A model generated the notes under the pieces. It was not told the origin of the DNA. It saw nothing but the letters and a program-made list of their open reading frames with translations, and searched no databases. A stretch of 64,000 nt of DNA, from NCBI RefSeq assembly GCF_024170005.1, contig NZ_JALJXJ010000003.1, positions 372,001-436,000 of the forward strand, read 5' to 3'. Source of the DNA: Azospirillum lipoferum. Lineage in GTDB: Bacteria > Pseudomonadota > Alphaproteobacteria > Azospirillales > Azospirillaceae. Shown here in pieces: positions 8,979 through 17,961 of the stretch. The position numbers and the translations under genes are program-made. How positions within the stretch are numbered: the stretch's first letter is position 1; every line of letters starts with the position of its first letter.

Positions 8979-9377
8979 TCAGTCCGACAGGAGGGTGGAG
9001 GCGACGTTGATGTATTTCTGCCCGGCGTCGCGGGCGGCGATCACCGATTTGTCCAGCGGCTCGGTCTTGCGCACGCTGGCGAGCTTGATCAGCATCGGCA
9101 GGTTGACGCCGGCGATCACCTCCACCTTCGCCTTGTCCATGATGGAGATGGCGAGGTTGGACGGCGTGCCGCCGAACATGTCGGTCAGCACCACCACGCC
9201 CGATCCGTCATCGACCTCCGCCACCGAGTTCAGGATGTCCTGGCGGCGCTGTTCCATGTCGTCGTCCGGGCCGATGCACACGGCGCGCACCTGCTGCTGT
9301 TCGCCCACCACGTGGAACAGCGCGGCGATGAATTCCTCGGCCAGCCGCCCGTGGGTGACAAGAACCATACCGATCAT
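8979..9377 (-). CDS. PTS EIIA component of the mannose family
   Basis: This 132-residue stand-alone EIIA-Man domain has its phosphorylatable His at position 9 (MVLVTHG) and the conserved LTDMFGGTPSN loop near residue 68. The start at 9377 is chosen because an AAGGAT ribosome-binding site lies about 8 bases upstream and because EIIA-Man domains begin at this strand; the frame is open further upstream. In alphaproteobacteria this protein ends a phosphorelay without sugar transport (EI, HPr, EIIA) and is thought to sense PEP/pyruvate or carbon status. It is the first gene of the EIIA-ptsH-EI operon. Confidence 0.94.
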   Translation of the reverse strand: MIGMVLVTHGRLAEEFIAALFHVVGEQQQVRAVCIGPDDDMEQRRQDILNSVAEVDDGSGVVVLTDMFGGTPSNLAISIMDKAKVEVIAGVNLPMLIKLASVRKTEPLDKSVIAARDAGQKYINVASTLLSD

Positions 9378-9499
9378 GGGACATCCTTCAAGGTTGGGTC
9401 CTCCCCGGAGACCTGCGCGAACGCCGCCACCGCGGGGCACCGGCACTCATCGCATCTGGATCGTTGGTTGGACGCATGGTCGTCAAGGCGCAATTTGCA

Positions 9500-10483
9500 T
9501 CATCCCGGATGGTTGGCCTGAGGATTGGCCTGCTGGTTGTTGGCCGGGCCGCCCCCGGCGGTGCGCAGGCCCAGCCGTTCCAGTTCGCGGTGGCTCAGAT
9601 TGACCCGCAGCCGCTGCTCCTTCAGCCACGCGGCCAGCCGTTCGGCGATGAAGACCGACCGGTGCTTGCCGCCGGTGCAGCCGATGGCGATGGTCAGGTA
9701 GCTCTTGCCTTCCTGGTTGTAGCGGGGCAGCAGGGGGCGCAGCAGATCCGTCAGGTTCCGGAAGAAGGCGGGGAAGTCGGGATCGCTCTCCACCCGCGCG
9801 GCGACGGCCGGGTTCAGGCCGGTCAGCGGACGAAGCTCCGGATCGTAATGCGGGTTGGTCAGGAACCGCACGTCGAAGACCAGATCGGCTTCGCGCGGAA
9901 GACCCTGACGGAAGGAGAAGGAGGTCACGAACACCTGCAGGGCTGCCTGGGCGTCACGCCGGAAATGCCCGGACAGGATGCGCCGCAAATCGTGAATGGA
10001 CAGTTGCGTTGTGTCGATGGTGACGTCGGCTTCTTCCTTCAGCGGGAAGAGCAGGGCGCGCTCGCGCTGGATGCCGTCGGGCACCGTGCGGTCCTCCGCC
10101 AGCGGGTGACGGCGGCGCGTCTCGGTGAAACGGCGTTGCAGCACCTCGTCGCCGCACTCCAGGAAGACCAGGCTGACGTCCAGTTCGCCGTCGCGCCGCA
10201 ACTGCTCCAACTCGTCCAGGAAGTTCTGGGCGGAAAAGTCGCGGGTGCGGCTGTCGATCACCAGGGCGAGCGGCCGGCGTTTCGGGTCGGCCTGCCGGAT
10301 CAGGGCGGGCACCAGCGACAAGCGCAGATTGTCCACCGCCTCGTAGCCCAGATCCTCCAGCGCCTTCAGCGCCACCGACATGCCGGCCCCCGACATGCCG
10401 GTGACCAGCACGATGCGCCCGCGGGTGGCGGGATTGGCAGGCTCGGACGGCAGGTCGGCAGACAGGGAATCGGGAGGTTTCAT
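9500..10483 (-). CDS. rapZ: RapZ/YvcJ-family P-loop protein with Lys-to-Met Walker A change
   Basis: The product is a 327-residue RapZ homologue. In enterobacteria RapZ is an RNase E adaptor controlling the sRNA GlmZ; in other bacteria it is a nucleotide-binding protein of less certain role. The N-terminal P-loop reads GMSGAGMS at residues 29-36: the catalytic Lys is Met35 (codon ATG, 10379-10381). The RapZ hallmark ALEDLGYEAVDNL follows at once. The C-terminal RNA-binding-type segment GCTGGKHRSVFIAERLA is intact. The ATG at 10483 overlaps the hprK stop as ATGA, which decides the start and indicates translational coupling. The family is certain; nucleotide hydrolysis is doubtful. Confidence 0.93.
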   Translation of the reverse strand: MKPPDSLSADLPSEPANPATRGRIVLVTGMSGAGMSVALKALEDLGYEAVDNLRLSLVPALIRQADPKRRPLALVIDSRTRDFSAQNFLDELEQLRRDGELDVSLVFLECGDEVLQRRFTETRRRHPLAEDRTVPDGIQRERALLFPLKEEADVTIDTTQLSIHDLRRILSGHFRRDAQAALQVFVTSFSFRQGLPREADLVFDVRFLTNPHYDPELRPLTGLNPAVAARVESDPDFPAFFRNLTDLLRPLLPRYNQEGKSYLTIAIGCTGGKHRSVFIAERLAAWLKEQRLRVNLSHRELERLGLRTAGGGPANNQQANPQANHPG

Positions 10484-10983
10484 GGCGCGACCGGGTTCGG
10501 CTGAGTCAAATTTGATTGAGTCAAATTCGCCTGGGCCGACAGGCTGACGGGCACCCGGTCGAGCCGGCCGCAGCACAGGCTGGCGGCGGCAAGGCGGATC
10601 TTGGCGGGGGTGGAAGCATCGAAGGCGTGCAGGCCCAGACGGGGCAGGGCGACGCCCATCAGCGTGTCGGTCTCCGCTTCCGGCAGGCGGTCCACCTCGT
10701 CACGCGCAAGCAGATCGACGACAAGGCCGACGGGCGCGGACCCGGCGGACGGAACGGGGAGAATGCCGACGCCCCGCACCTCCAGCAGCCCGGCCAGGGT
10801 GGGCGGGGGAGAGGCGGTCAGGCGACCGGATTCGCAATGCAGCGCCACCCGGTCATCCGCGACCAGCAGGGCGCCGCCGTCGATCAGTCGCAAGGCCAAA
10901 TCCGATTTTCCCCGTCCGGACTCTCCACGCAGCAGCACGCCGATTCCGGAGAGCAAGACGCAGGTGCCGTGAATCGTCACCAT
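10480..10983 (-). CDS. hprK: HPr kinase/phosphorylase, short alphaproteobacterial type
   Basis: HprK phosphorylates and dephosphorylates HPr on its regulatory Ser. The start at 10983 gives 167 residues, matching the short form that lacks the N-terminal domain of the roughly 310-residue Firmicutes enzyme. Walker A GESGRGKS is at 20-27, followed by DLALRLID and the VADDRVAL strand. The HprK signature region LEVRGVGILPV is near residue 78. The frame is open for another 32 codons upstream, but the homologous family begins with the IHGTCV strand, so 10983 is preferred. The C-terminal 20 residues contain the repeat NLTQSNLTQ and look poorly conserved. The stop overlaps the rapZ start. Confidence 0.92.
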   Translation of the reverse strand: MVTIHGTCVLLSGIGVLLRGESGRGKSDLALRLIDGGALLVADDRVALHCESGRLTASPPPTLAGLLEVRGVGILPVPSAGSAPVGLVVDLLARDEVDRLPEAETDTLMGVALPRLGLHAFDASTPAKIRLAAASLCCGRLDRVPVSLSAQANLTQSNLTQPNPVAP

Positions 10984-11172
10984 AGTCTGGCGAAGGTGAG
11001 ACGTGGCGCTGGTTCTGTCAATGGAAACGGAACGGTGTCCCACAAGGTCAGGCGGGGAAACCTGTCCGGGATCCCCCATCCGCTTCCGACCGTTCTTTCG
11101 GTGCGGATAACGGCGGTGCGGATGGTGGTGTTACGAATGATGACGGCGCGCGTCTTCCGGCGGTGGAGCCCC

Positions 11173-11589
11173 TCAGGCGCCGGCAGCACCACGCGGGGTA
11201 CGGCGGATCGCCTCCAGCTCCAGGGCAAGCGCGTCGCGGCGCCGGATCATCTCGTCCAGATCCTCCAGCTCCGCCGCCTCCTGGCAGGCGTCGCGGAAGT
11301 CCTTCTCCCGCTTCAGCCGAACCAGCAGAACCTTGTAGCTGTCGGCGATGCTGGCGAGGTGGCGTTGCGCCCCCTGGAGTGCCTCGGCCAGCTGGGTCCG
11401 CTCATGCGCGGACTCCCGCATCAGCCTTGCCAGTTCCCCCTGCTGCCGGCCGGCATCGCGGATCAGGCGGGCCAGACGGTAGCGGCGCAGGTCGACGACG
11501 TCGCCCGAAGCGGCGCCGATGGCGGCGGAACGGCGAGCAGCCGGAGACAGGATATGCACGGAGGAGTCGGGCGGAACGCACTCAGGCAT
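11173..11589 (-). CDS. Uncharacterised coiled-coil protein
   Basis: I do not recognise this 138-residue protein. The N-terminal 25 residues are probably disordered (PECVPPDSS). From about residue 30 to the end it is strongly predicted alpha-helical and coiled-coil by heptad pattern, rich in Arg, Glu, Leu and Ala, with no Cys or His clusters, signal peptide or membrane segment. The start at 11589 gives the shortest plausible protein; upstream frame-open sequence is unlike protein. It lies between chvG and hprK on the same strand, about 190 bases from each, so it may be an accessory of that regulatory cluster. Confidence 0.6.
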   Translation of the reverse strand: MPECVPPDSSVHILSPAARRSAAIGAASGDVVDLRRYRLARLIRDAGRQQGELARLMRESAHERTQLAEALQGAQRHLASIADSYKVLLVRLKREKDFRDACQEAAELEDLDEMIRRRDALALELEAIRRTPRGAAGA

Positions 11590-11782
11590 GGCAACCCCAC
11601 ATCTTTGTTCCGGGGTACGGCCACCCTCCCGTTGCCTTATGACGCGGGCACAAACAACCGGACCGATATGGTCCATCCGCCCCAGCAGCCGACAAGCGAG
11701 AACGACCAAGAGCATGATCGATGCTTGTACACGGCTTGTCTAGCCGAGAGTGAGATGGACGTATGAAATTCCGCAGAGTTTC

Positions 11783-13492
11783 TCATAGCAAAGGCAGAGT
11801 CACCACGAAGTCGGCACCCTCGATATTCCCGTCCGATACCTGACGATTTTGCGCAAATACAGAACCATTGTGTGCACTGACTATCTGCTTCACGATCGAT
11901 AGACCGAGACCGGAGTGGGTTCCGAACTTCTCGCCCGCCGGACGTTCGGTATAGAAGCGGTCGAAGATCGCCTCCTCCTTGCCGTCGGGAATGCCCGGTC
12001 CCTGGTCGGACACCACGATCCTGACGCTGCGGCCGCTGCGCCGGGCGGTCAGCCGCACCGTGCCGCCGGGCGGCGAGAAAGACAGGGCGTTGTCGATCAG
12101 GTTCTGGAACACCTGGGTCAGACGTCCCTCCAGCCCCGGCACCACCAGCCGCTCGCCGGCCGGCACCTCGACCACGACGCGCGGCGGCAGCGGCCCCCCA
12201 CCATCGCCCCCGGTCCCGCCACCGCCCCCATCGCCCGCCGCCACCCGCTCGTCCATGGTTGCGGCAACCGTCTGGCGCAGTTCGGCCAGCATGGTCAGCA
12301 GCAGCCCGATATCCACCGGTTCAGGCTCCGCCCGCGACAGTTCGGCATCCAGGCGGGAGGCGTTGGAGATGTCGCTGATCAGCCGGTCCAGCCGCTGCAC
12401 GTCGTCGGCGATGATCGCCATCAGCCGGTCGCGGTGGCGCGGATCGCTGACGCGGCCCGCCGTCTCCACCGCGCTGCGCAGCGAGGTCAGCGGGTTCTTG
12501 ATCTCGTGGGCGACGTCGGCGGCGAAGCGTTCGATGGCGTCCATCCGCGTCCACAGCGCGTCGGTCATCTCGCGCAGCACGCCGGACAGCTCGCCGATCT
12601 CGTCGCCGCGGTGGGTCAGGTCGGGGATCCCGGCATGGCGCCCGTGGCTGGTGCGCAGCCGGTCGGCGGCCTGGGCCAGCCGGCGGATCGGCCGGGCGAT
12701 GGTACCGGCCAGATAGAAGGACAGCCCCACCGTCACCAGCAGCGCTACCGCGAACACCCGCAGGATGTCGAAGCGGACGGAGCGGATGGCGCGGTCGATC
12801 TCGCCGCCGCCGCGGGTCAGCAGCACCGCGCCCAGCACCTCGCGGTAACGCTGGACCGGCACCGCCACAGTCAGCAGCAGTTCCGGGTCGCCGCCGGCGC
12901 CGTCGACGCGCCAGACGGTGGCCGCCGTCTCGCCGCCGAGCGCGCGCTCCACGTCCGGGTTGGGCTGGCCCGGCTGCTCGCGGTAGGCCGGCAGCCCTTC
13001 GCGGCTGGGAACCACGTCGATCAGGCGGGTGTAGAGGTCGTTGATCGCGCGGCTGACCGGATCACCGGACGGCGGGGTGGGCAGCTCGCGGATTTCGATG
13101 CGACCCTGCGAGCCCACCAGCACCCGGCTGTCGGACAGCATGTGCGCGTCGATGTCATAGAGGCGGGTGCGCGTCGCGGTCGCCTCCGCCAGCCGGCGGA
13201 TCATCGGCCGGGCCAGTTCGGGCGCCAGCTCGAACCGCTCGCCGCTCTCGTCGCCGGTAGGGGAGGGAGCGGTCAGGATGCGGTTCACCGCCCCTTCGCC
13301 GAGTGCGGAGGCGAAGATGCGCGCCTCGGTCGCCAGCGCCTCCGTCTCGGCCTGGATCAGCCGGTCCTGATAGCGGCCGAGATAGAGCAGGCCGGCCATC
13401 AGCAGCGCCAGCGCCAGCACGTTCACCGCAAGGATGCGCAGGGTCAGCGGCGACACCCGCCGCTTCTTTCCCCCCCTGCCCAATGTGGACAC
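11783..13492 (-). CDS. chvG: Sensor histidine kinase ChvG (ExoS family)
   Basis: ChvG is the membrane sensor of the ChvG/ChvI system, which in rhizobia and Agrobacterium controls envelope, exopolysaccharide and acid/host responses. The product is about 569 residues from a GTG at 13492. TM1 comes soon after the start (ILAVNVLALALL). A periplasmic sensor of about 230 residues follows, then TM2 (VFAVALLVTVGLSFYLAG), HAMP, HisKA with the phospho-acceptor in VAHEIKNPL at about 328, and HATPase motifs (QNLIDNALSF, DQGPGIP, GLGLSIVKQI). A Gly-rich insertion lies before the ATPase core. A GTG at 13453 preceded by AGGGGGG is an alternative start. The start lies just beyond the chvI stop, so the pair is co-transcribed. 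Confidence 0.93.
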   Translation of the reverse strand: MSTLGRGGKKRRVSPLTLRILAVNVLALALLMAGLLYLGRYQDRLIQAETEALATEARIFASALGEGAVNRILTAPSPTGDESGERFELAPELARPMIRRLAEATATRTRLYDIDAHMLSDSRVLVGSQGRIEIRELPTPPSGDPVSRAINDLYTRLIDVVPSREGLPAYREQPGQPNPDVERALGGETAATVWRVDGAGGDPELLLTVAVPVQRYREVLGAVLLTRGGGEIDRAIRSVRFDILRVFAVALLVTVGLSFYLAGTIARPIRRLAQAADRLRTSHGRHAGIPDLTHRGDEIGELSGVLREMTDALWTRMDAIERFAADVAHEIKNPLTSLRSAVETAGRVSDPRHRDRLMAIIADDVQRLDRLISDISNASRLDAELSRAEPEPVDIGLLLTMLAELRQTVAATMDERVAAGDGGGGGTGGDGGGPLPPRVVVEVPAGERLVVPGLEGRLTQVFQNLIDNALSFSPPGGTVRLTARRSGRSVRIVVSDQGPGIPDGKEEAIFDRFYTERPAGEKFGTHSGLGLSIVKQIVSAHNGSVFAQNRQVSDGNIEGADFVVTLPLL

Positions 13493-13496
13493 CGCG

Positions 13497-14192
13497 TTAT
13501 TCCTTGTACCGGTAGCCGACGCCATACAGGGTTTCGATCTGCGAGAAGTCGGGGTCGACGGCCTTGAACTTCTTGCGCAGCCGCTTGATGTGGCTGTCGA
13601 TGGTACGGTCGTCGACATAGACATGCTCGCCATAGGCGGCGTCCATCAGCTGGTCGCGGTTCTTCACATGGCCCGGCCGCTGGGCCAGAGCGCGGACCAG
13701 CAGGAACTCCGTCACGGTCAGGTCGATCGGCTGGCCCTTCCAGCTGCAGGCATGGCGGGCGCCGTCCAGCAGCAGCGGGCCGCGGGTGATGATCTGGCCG
13801 GGGTCGGCGTCGACGGTTTCGCCGCGCAGGGCCTCGCGCCGCAGCAGAGCCCGGATGCGCTCGATCAGCAGGCGCTGCGAGAAGGGCTTCTTGATGTAGT
13901 CGTCCGCGCCCATGCGCAGGCCCATCAGCTCGTCCAGCTCGTCGTCCTTGCTGGTCAGGAAGATGACGGGCATCTGGCTGGTCTGACGCAGGCGTTGCAG
14001 CAACTCCATGCCGTCCATGCGCGGCATCTTGATGTCGAGCACGGCGAGGTCGGGCGGGCGCTGGCTCAACCCGCGCAGCGCCTCGGCGCCGTCGGTGTAG
14101 GTGCGCACGTCGAACCCCTCGGCCTCCAGGGCGATGGAGACCGAGGCCAGGATGTTGCGGTCGTCATCCACCAGGGCGACGGTGTGGGCCAT
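13497..14192 (-). CDS. chvI: Response regulator ChvI (OmpR/PhoB class)
   Basis: This is the DNA-binding partner of ChvG, 231 residues. The receiver domain has the acidic pair DDD at 9-11, the phospho-acceptor Asp at about 53 in [11 protein letters not shown], and KKPFS with the conserved Lys near 105. The C-terminal winged helix has [11 protein letters not shown] and [15 protein letters not shown]. The ATG at 14192 begins directly at the receiver strand. Upstream, about 320 bases separate chvI from the divergent HugZ-like gene. Beyond that lies PEP carboxykinase, mirroring the chvI/pck neighbourhood known from rhizobia. Confidence 0.95.
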   Translation of the reverse strand: MAHTVALVDDDRNILASVSIALEAEGFDVRTYTDGAEALRGLSQRPPDLAVLDIKMPRMDGMELLQRLRQTSQMPVIFLTSKDDELDELMGLRMGADDYIKKPFSQRLLIERIRALLRREALRGETVDADPGQIITRGPLLLDGARHACSWKGQPIDLTVTEFLLVRALAQRPGHVKNRDQLMDAAYGEHVYVDDRTIDSHIKRLRKKFKAVDPDFSQIETLYGVGYRYKE

Positions 14193-14510
14193 GGTCGTAA
14201 CAGATCCTATCGAAGCGGGGGCGGGGACAGGTTGCGGGCAGTTCGGAACGGACGAGCGGCGGGAACCCGGTAATGTTAGCGGAAACATCAGGCATAGGAC
14301 GAGTGGTCATTCCAATACTTTATGCCAGAGTCCAGGTACCAGCGGCAGTTTTCTCTTTTCCCCCAGCATTTGTATGGTCCAATATGGCGGCAATGCGGCG
14401 CCGAACAACGGTGCCGCGCGGGAGAACGCACTCGTTTTGGAATGAGTTTTTCGAACGCCCTTCCCGCGTCCTCTCCGGCCGGAGCCACTCCGGACGGCAA
14501 GGAGGGCGCG
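14193..14510. promoter_or_regulatory. Divergent intergenic region, chvI and HugZ-like gene
   Basis: These 318 bases between opposite-facing genes must hold the chvIG promoter and that of the HugZ-like gene. Base composition is lower in GC around 14280-14450 than in the flanking genes. I see no confident -35/-10 pair, terminator or long palindrome. An alternative ATG for the HugZ-like gene lies inside at 14442. Confidence 0.5.
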
Positions 14511-15365
14511 ATGCCGCCGGGCATCGACCGGAACGGCCCGGATACGGCCAACCCGGCTCCGGCGACCATGGCTCCGCCCTTGCGCGCCAGACGCCTGATG
14601 CGCGCCTGCGACCGCGCGGCCCTGGCGACTGCACAGCGGCCGGCCGATGAGGGTGCCGCAACGGTGGCGGATGCCGCCGGCTGGCCCTACCCCTCGCTGG
14701 TGCTGGTGGCGTTCGATCATGACGGCAGCCCGCTGCTGCTGCTCTCCACGCTCGCCGACCACACCCGCAACCTGCTGGCCGATGGCCGGGTCGGGCTGCT
14801 GTTCGACGGCACCGCCGGGCTGGCGCAGCCGCTGACCGGCGCCCGCCTGTCGGTGCTGGGCCGGGCGGAGCGGTCGGACGATCCCCTGCACCGTGAGCGC
14901 TACCTGCGCCGCCATCCCGACGCCGCCTTCTATGCCGGCTTCGGCGACTTCGCGATCTACCGCGTGGCGGTGGAGCGCGCCCATCTGGTCGCCGGCTTCG
15001 GCCGTATCCACTGGCTGTCCGCCGTGGAACTGGACCTTCCCGCTCCGGCCCCCGCCTTGGCGGCGGGCGAGGCGGCGCTGCTCGACCGCCTGAACGGCAA
15101 GGGGTACGGCCCCCGGCTGGCGCCCGCCACGGACGGCGATAGCGACAGCTGGAACCTGACCGGCATCGACCCGGAGGGATGCGACCTGCGACGCGGGGGG
15201 TACGTCGCCCGCGTCGATTTTGAACAGAGAATCCACGACCCCGAATCGGCTAAACTGATGCTGGACACCTTGATCCGGCCGCCGGACGGGTCGGGACAAC
15301 CCGGAGGACCGACATCCGGGACAAAAACGGCTGGAACCCGACCGGACGGCGGTGGAGGCCCCTGA
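14511..15365 (+). CDS. HugZ-like pyridoxamine-phosphate-oxidase-fold protein
   Basis: The 284-residue product belongs to the split-barrel PNPOx/HugZ group (heme-utilisation or FMN/heme-binding proteins with a DUF2470-type C-terminus). Visible parts are the barrel strand PYPSLVLVAFDHDGSPLLLLS, the LADHTRNLLADGRVGLLF loop, LTGARLSVLGRAER, the Y-x-G-FGDFAIYRV segment, and a C-terminal domain with GIDPEGCDLRRGG. The ATG at 14511 is chosen because AAGGAGG lies 5 bases upstream; an in-frame ATG at 14442 lacks such a site. The last 25 residues are Gly/Pro/Thr-rich. Whether it degrades heme cannot be told from sequence. It lies between chvI and pckG. Confidence 0.82.
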   Translation: MPPGIDRNGPDTANPAPATMAPPLRARRLMRACDRAALATAQRPADEGAATVADAAGWPYPSLVLVAFDHDGSPLLLLSTLADHTRNLLADGRVGLLFDGTAGLAQPLTGARLSVLGRAERSDDPLHRERYLRRHPDAAFYAGFGDFAIYRVAVERAHLVAGFGRIHWLSAVELDLPAPAPALAAGEAALLDRLNGKGYGPRLAPATDGDSDSWNLTGIDPEGCDLRRGGYVARVDFEQRIHDPESAKLMLDTLIRPPDGSGQPGGPTSGTKTAGTRPDGGGGP

Positions 15366-15861
15366 CAGCCCCCGACGCCGATCAGAACAGGAAACAGATC
15401 AACAAGAACAAAAAGAACGGTCAGCGAAAAACGAAAACGAGAGAGGCGAGAAGCCAACCGTCAGCCTGCCAACCGTCAGCCTGAACGACCAGCCGAGAGG
15501 TCGCTTCGACACCACCGGGCGCCGCACCAAAAACAAGAACGCGGCGCGCGGGCACGCGCAACCAGGAGAACACTTCAGTGGACCATAACGGATCGACCCG
15601 TTTCCTGTCCGGGCCATTGGCCCCCAGACCTGTCGCCTCAGGACCGCCTTTTGCCCCGTATCGTCGCCGCACCCAGCCGGTGCTGCGCATCGCGGCGGGT
15701 TTCCAGCCCGGCCGCCTGTTCGGACCGGCACGCCGCTGACGCGGCGGATGCCATCCACCTGACACGACAACGGACGAAAGAACGGCCGGACCGGCCGCAG
15801 GCCCCCCACCCAGGGGCGTGCCCGGCGCAAGGATACCGGCCCAGCCTTCGAGAGGGACGAT
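15366..15861 (+). promoter_or_regulatory. Long leader/promoter region of pckG with a 15-bp tandem repeat
   Basis: About 495 bases precede the PEP carboxykinase gene. The first part (15380-15560) is rich in A and AAGAAC/GAAAAC tracts. At 15454-15483 the 15-mer CCAACCGTCAGCCTG occurs twice head-to-tail without a gap. Such direct repeats are the form of OmpR-family (for example ChvI) operators, but no binding consensus is confirmed. A GGGACG ribosome-binding site lies just before the pckG ATG. No credible gene is seen inside. Confidence 0.5.
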
Positions 15862-17685
15862 ATGACTGGTAACACGCGGACGCGGAACAAGAAGCTCCTG
15901 GCCTGGGTCGAGGAGATCGCCCTGAAATGCAAGCCGGAGCGCGTTCACTGGTGCGACGGCTCGCAGGAGGAATATGACCGTCTCTGCAACGAGATGGTCG
16001 AAGCCGGCACCTTCATCCGCCTGAACGAGGCCAAGCGCCGCAACTCCTTCCTGTGCCGCTCCGATCCGGGCGACGTCGCCCGTGTCGAGGACAGCACCTA
16101 CATCTGCTCGCGCACCCGCGAGGAGGCCGGTCCGACCAACAACTGGATGGACCCGGCCGAGATGAAGGCCAAGCTGGACGGCCTGTTCGAAGGCTGCATG
16201 CGCGGCCGCACCCTGTATGTGGTGCCGTTCAGCATGGGTCCGCTGGGCTCCGACATCGCGCACATCGGCGTGCAGCTCTCCGACAGCCCCTATGTCGCGG
16301 TCAACATGCGGATGATGACCCGCATGGGCCAGAAGGTGCTGGACATCCTGGGCGACGGCGACTTCGTCCCCTGCCTGCACTCCATCGGCGCCCCGCTGGA
16401 GCCCGGCCAGCAGGACGTGGCCTGGCCCTGCAACGCCGACAACAAGTACATCGTCCATTTCCCGGAGGAGCACCGCATCGTCTCCTTCGGCTCCGGCTAT
16501 GGCGGCAACGCGCTGCTCGGCAAGAAGTGCTTCGCGCTGCGCATCGCGTCCGCCATGGGCCGCGAGCAGGGCTGGCTGGCCGAGCACATGCTGATCCTGG
16601 GCGTGGAAAGCCCGGCCGGCGAGAAGACCTATGTCGGCGCCGCCTTCCCGTCGGCCTGCGGCAAGACGAACTTCGCCATGCTAGTCCCGCCGAAGGAGTT
16701 CGAGGGCTGGAAGGTCCGCACCATCGGTGACGACATCGCCTGGATCAAGCCGCAGCCCGACGGCACGCTGCGCGCCATCAACCCGGAGGCCGGCTTCTTC
16801 GGCGTCGCCCCCGGCACCAGCGTGAAGTCGAACCCGAACGCGCTGAAGACGCTGGACCACAACGTCATCTTCACCAACGTCGCGCTGACCGACGACGGCG
16901 ACGTGTGGTGGGAAGGCCTGACCGACGAGGCTCCGGCCCACCTGATCGACTGGCAGGGCAAGGACTGGACGCCGGGTTCCGGCCGGCCGGCCGCCCACCC
17001 GAACAGCCGCTTCACCGCGCCGGCCGCCCAGTGCCCGTCGATCGACCCGGCCTGGGAGGATCCGGCCGGCGTTCCGATCAGCGCCTTCATCTTCGGCGGC
17101 CGCCTGTCGAAGACCTTCCCGCTGGTGTTCGAGGCCTACAACTGGCGCGAAGGCGTCTATTGGGCGGCGACCATGGGCTCGGAGGCCACCGCCGCCGCCG
17201 TAGGCCAGGCCGCCATCCGCCGCGATCCGTTCGCCATGCTGCCCTTCTGCGGCTACAACATGGCCGATTACTGGAACCACTGGCTGTCGATGGAAGGCAA
17301 GGTCGAAAGCCTGCCGCGCATCTACCGCGTCAACTGGTTCCGCAAGGACGAGAACGGCAAGTTCGTCTGGCCCGGCTTCGGCGACAACATGCGCGTGCTG
17401 AAGTGGATCGTCGACCGCGTCCGCGGCCGCGCCACCGACGTGGCGGAATCGCCCTTCGGCTATTCCCCGCGCTACCAGGATCTGAACTGGTCCGGCCTGA
17501 ACTTCCCGGCCGACAAGTTCGCCAAGATCATGGACATCGACCGCAAGGAGGCCGAGGCCGAGGCCAAGGACCAGGAGGAACTGTTCAACCGCTTCGGCGA
17601 CCGCCTGCCCGAGGAGATCGAGCAGCAGCGCGTCGCCGTCCTGAAGCGGCTGGAAAGCATCCCGGACGTCTGGCGCATCGGCTGA
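15862..17685 (+). CDS. pckG: Phosphoenolpyruvate carboxykinase (GTP type)
   Basis: The enzyme converts oxaloacetate plus GTP to PEP, CO2 and GDP, the first committed step of gluconeogenesis, and supplies PEP to the adjacent PTS relay. At 607 residues it has the normal GTP-PEPCK length. The GTP/PEP P-loop FPSACGKTN with its characteristic Cys is at about 262-270. Also present are [17 protein letters not shown] with metal-binding Asp residues, and the ESPFGY and [17 protein letters not shown] segments typical of the GTP class. The unrelated ATP-type PckA, found at the equivalent place in rhizobia, is absent here. A strong hairpin terminator follows. Confidence 0.97.
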   Translation: MTGNTRTRNKKLLAWVEEIALKCKPERVHWCDGSQEEYDRLCNEMVEAGTFIRLNEAKRRNSFLCRSDPGDVARVEDSTYICSRTREEAGPTNNWMDPAEMKAKLDGLFEGCMRGRTLYVVPFSMGPLGSDIAHIGVQLSDSPYVAVNMRMMTRMGQKVLDILGDGDFVPCLHSIGAPLEPGQQDVAWPCNADNKYIVHFPEEHRIVSFGSGYGGNALLGKKCFALRIASAMGREQGWLAEHMLILGVESPAGEKTYVGAAFPSACGKTNFAMLVPPKEFEGWKVRTIGDDIAWIKPQPDGTLRAINPEAGFFGVAPGTSVKSNPNALKTLDHNVIFTNVALTDDGDVWWEGLTDEAPAHLIDWQGKDWTPGSGRPAAHPNSRFTAPAAQCPSIDPAWEDPAGVPISAFIFGGRLSKTFPLVFEAYNWREGVYWAATMGSEATAAAVGQAAIRRDPFAMLPFCGYNMADYWNHWLSMEGKVESLPRIYRVNWFRKDENGKFVWPGFGDNMRVLKWIVDRVRGRATDVAESPFGYSPRYQDLNWSGLNFPADKFAKIMDIDRKEAEAEAKDQEELFNRFGDRLPEEIEQQRVAVLKRLESIPDVWRIG

Positions 17686-17714
17686 CCGGCCCGAGCGGTC
17701 CGCAGGTAAGGATA

Positions 17715-17743
17715 GGGGCTGCCGCAAGGCGGCCCCTTTTCCG
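17715..17743 (+). terminator. Rho-independent terminator of pckG
   Basis: A 9-bp stem (GGGGCTGCC with GGCGGCCCC, one G-T wobble) closed by a GCAA tetraloop is followed by TTTTCC. It starts 30 bases after the pckG stop. Confidence 0.85.
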
Positions 17744-17961
17744 TTCAGTCCTGTCCGTCCAGGGCCAAGATGAACCGGAATTCATCCGAAACCGGCCGGT
17801 GGACAGCCGATGCAGGGGGCGGCGACGATGGTTTCCAGCCTGTGCAAGGTGCCCGCTTCCTTACCTGCTGCCTTCGCCTTTCGGTGATTTAACCGGATTG
17901 TCAAATGAATCAGGCATAAAGTCGCCCGCGCCGGAGTGCGCATGCCAGGGAGGGCGACATC

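Noticed and set aside
9378..9446. Longer N-terminus for the EIIA-Man protein
   Set aside because: The extra 23 residues are Gly/Arg-rich and unconserved in pattern, while a good ribosome-binding site sits before the shorter start.
15352..15588. 78-codon frame in the pckG leader
   Set aside because: Low-complexity Arg/Glu/Lys-rich translation caused by purine-rich DNA and the tandem repeat; no start context. A leader peptide cannot be excluded but is not supported.
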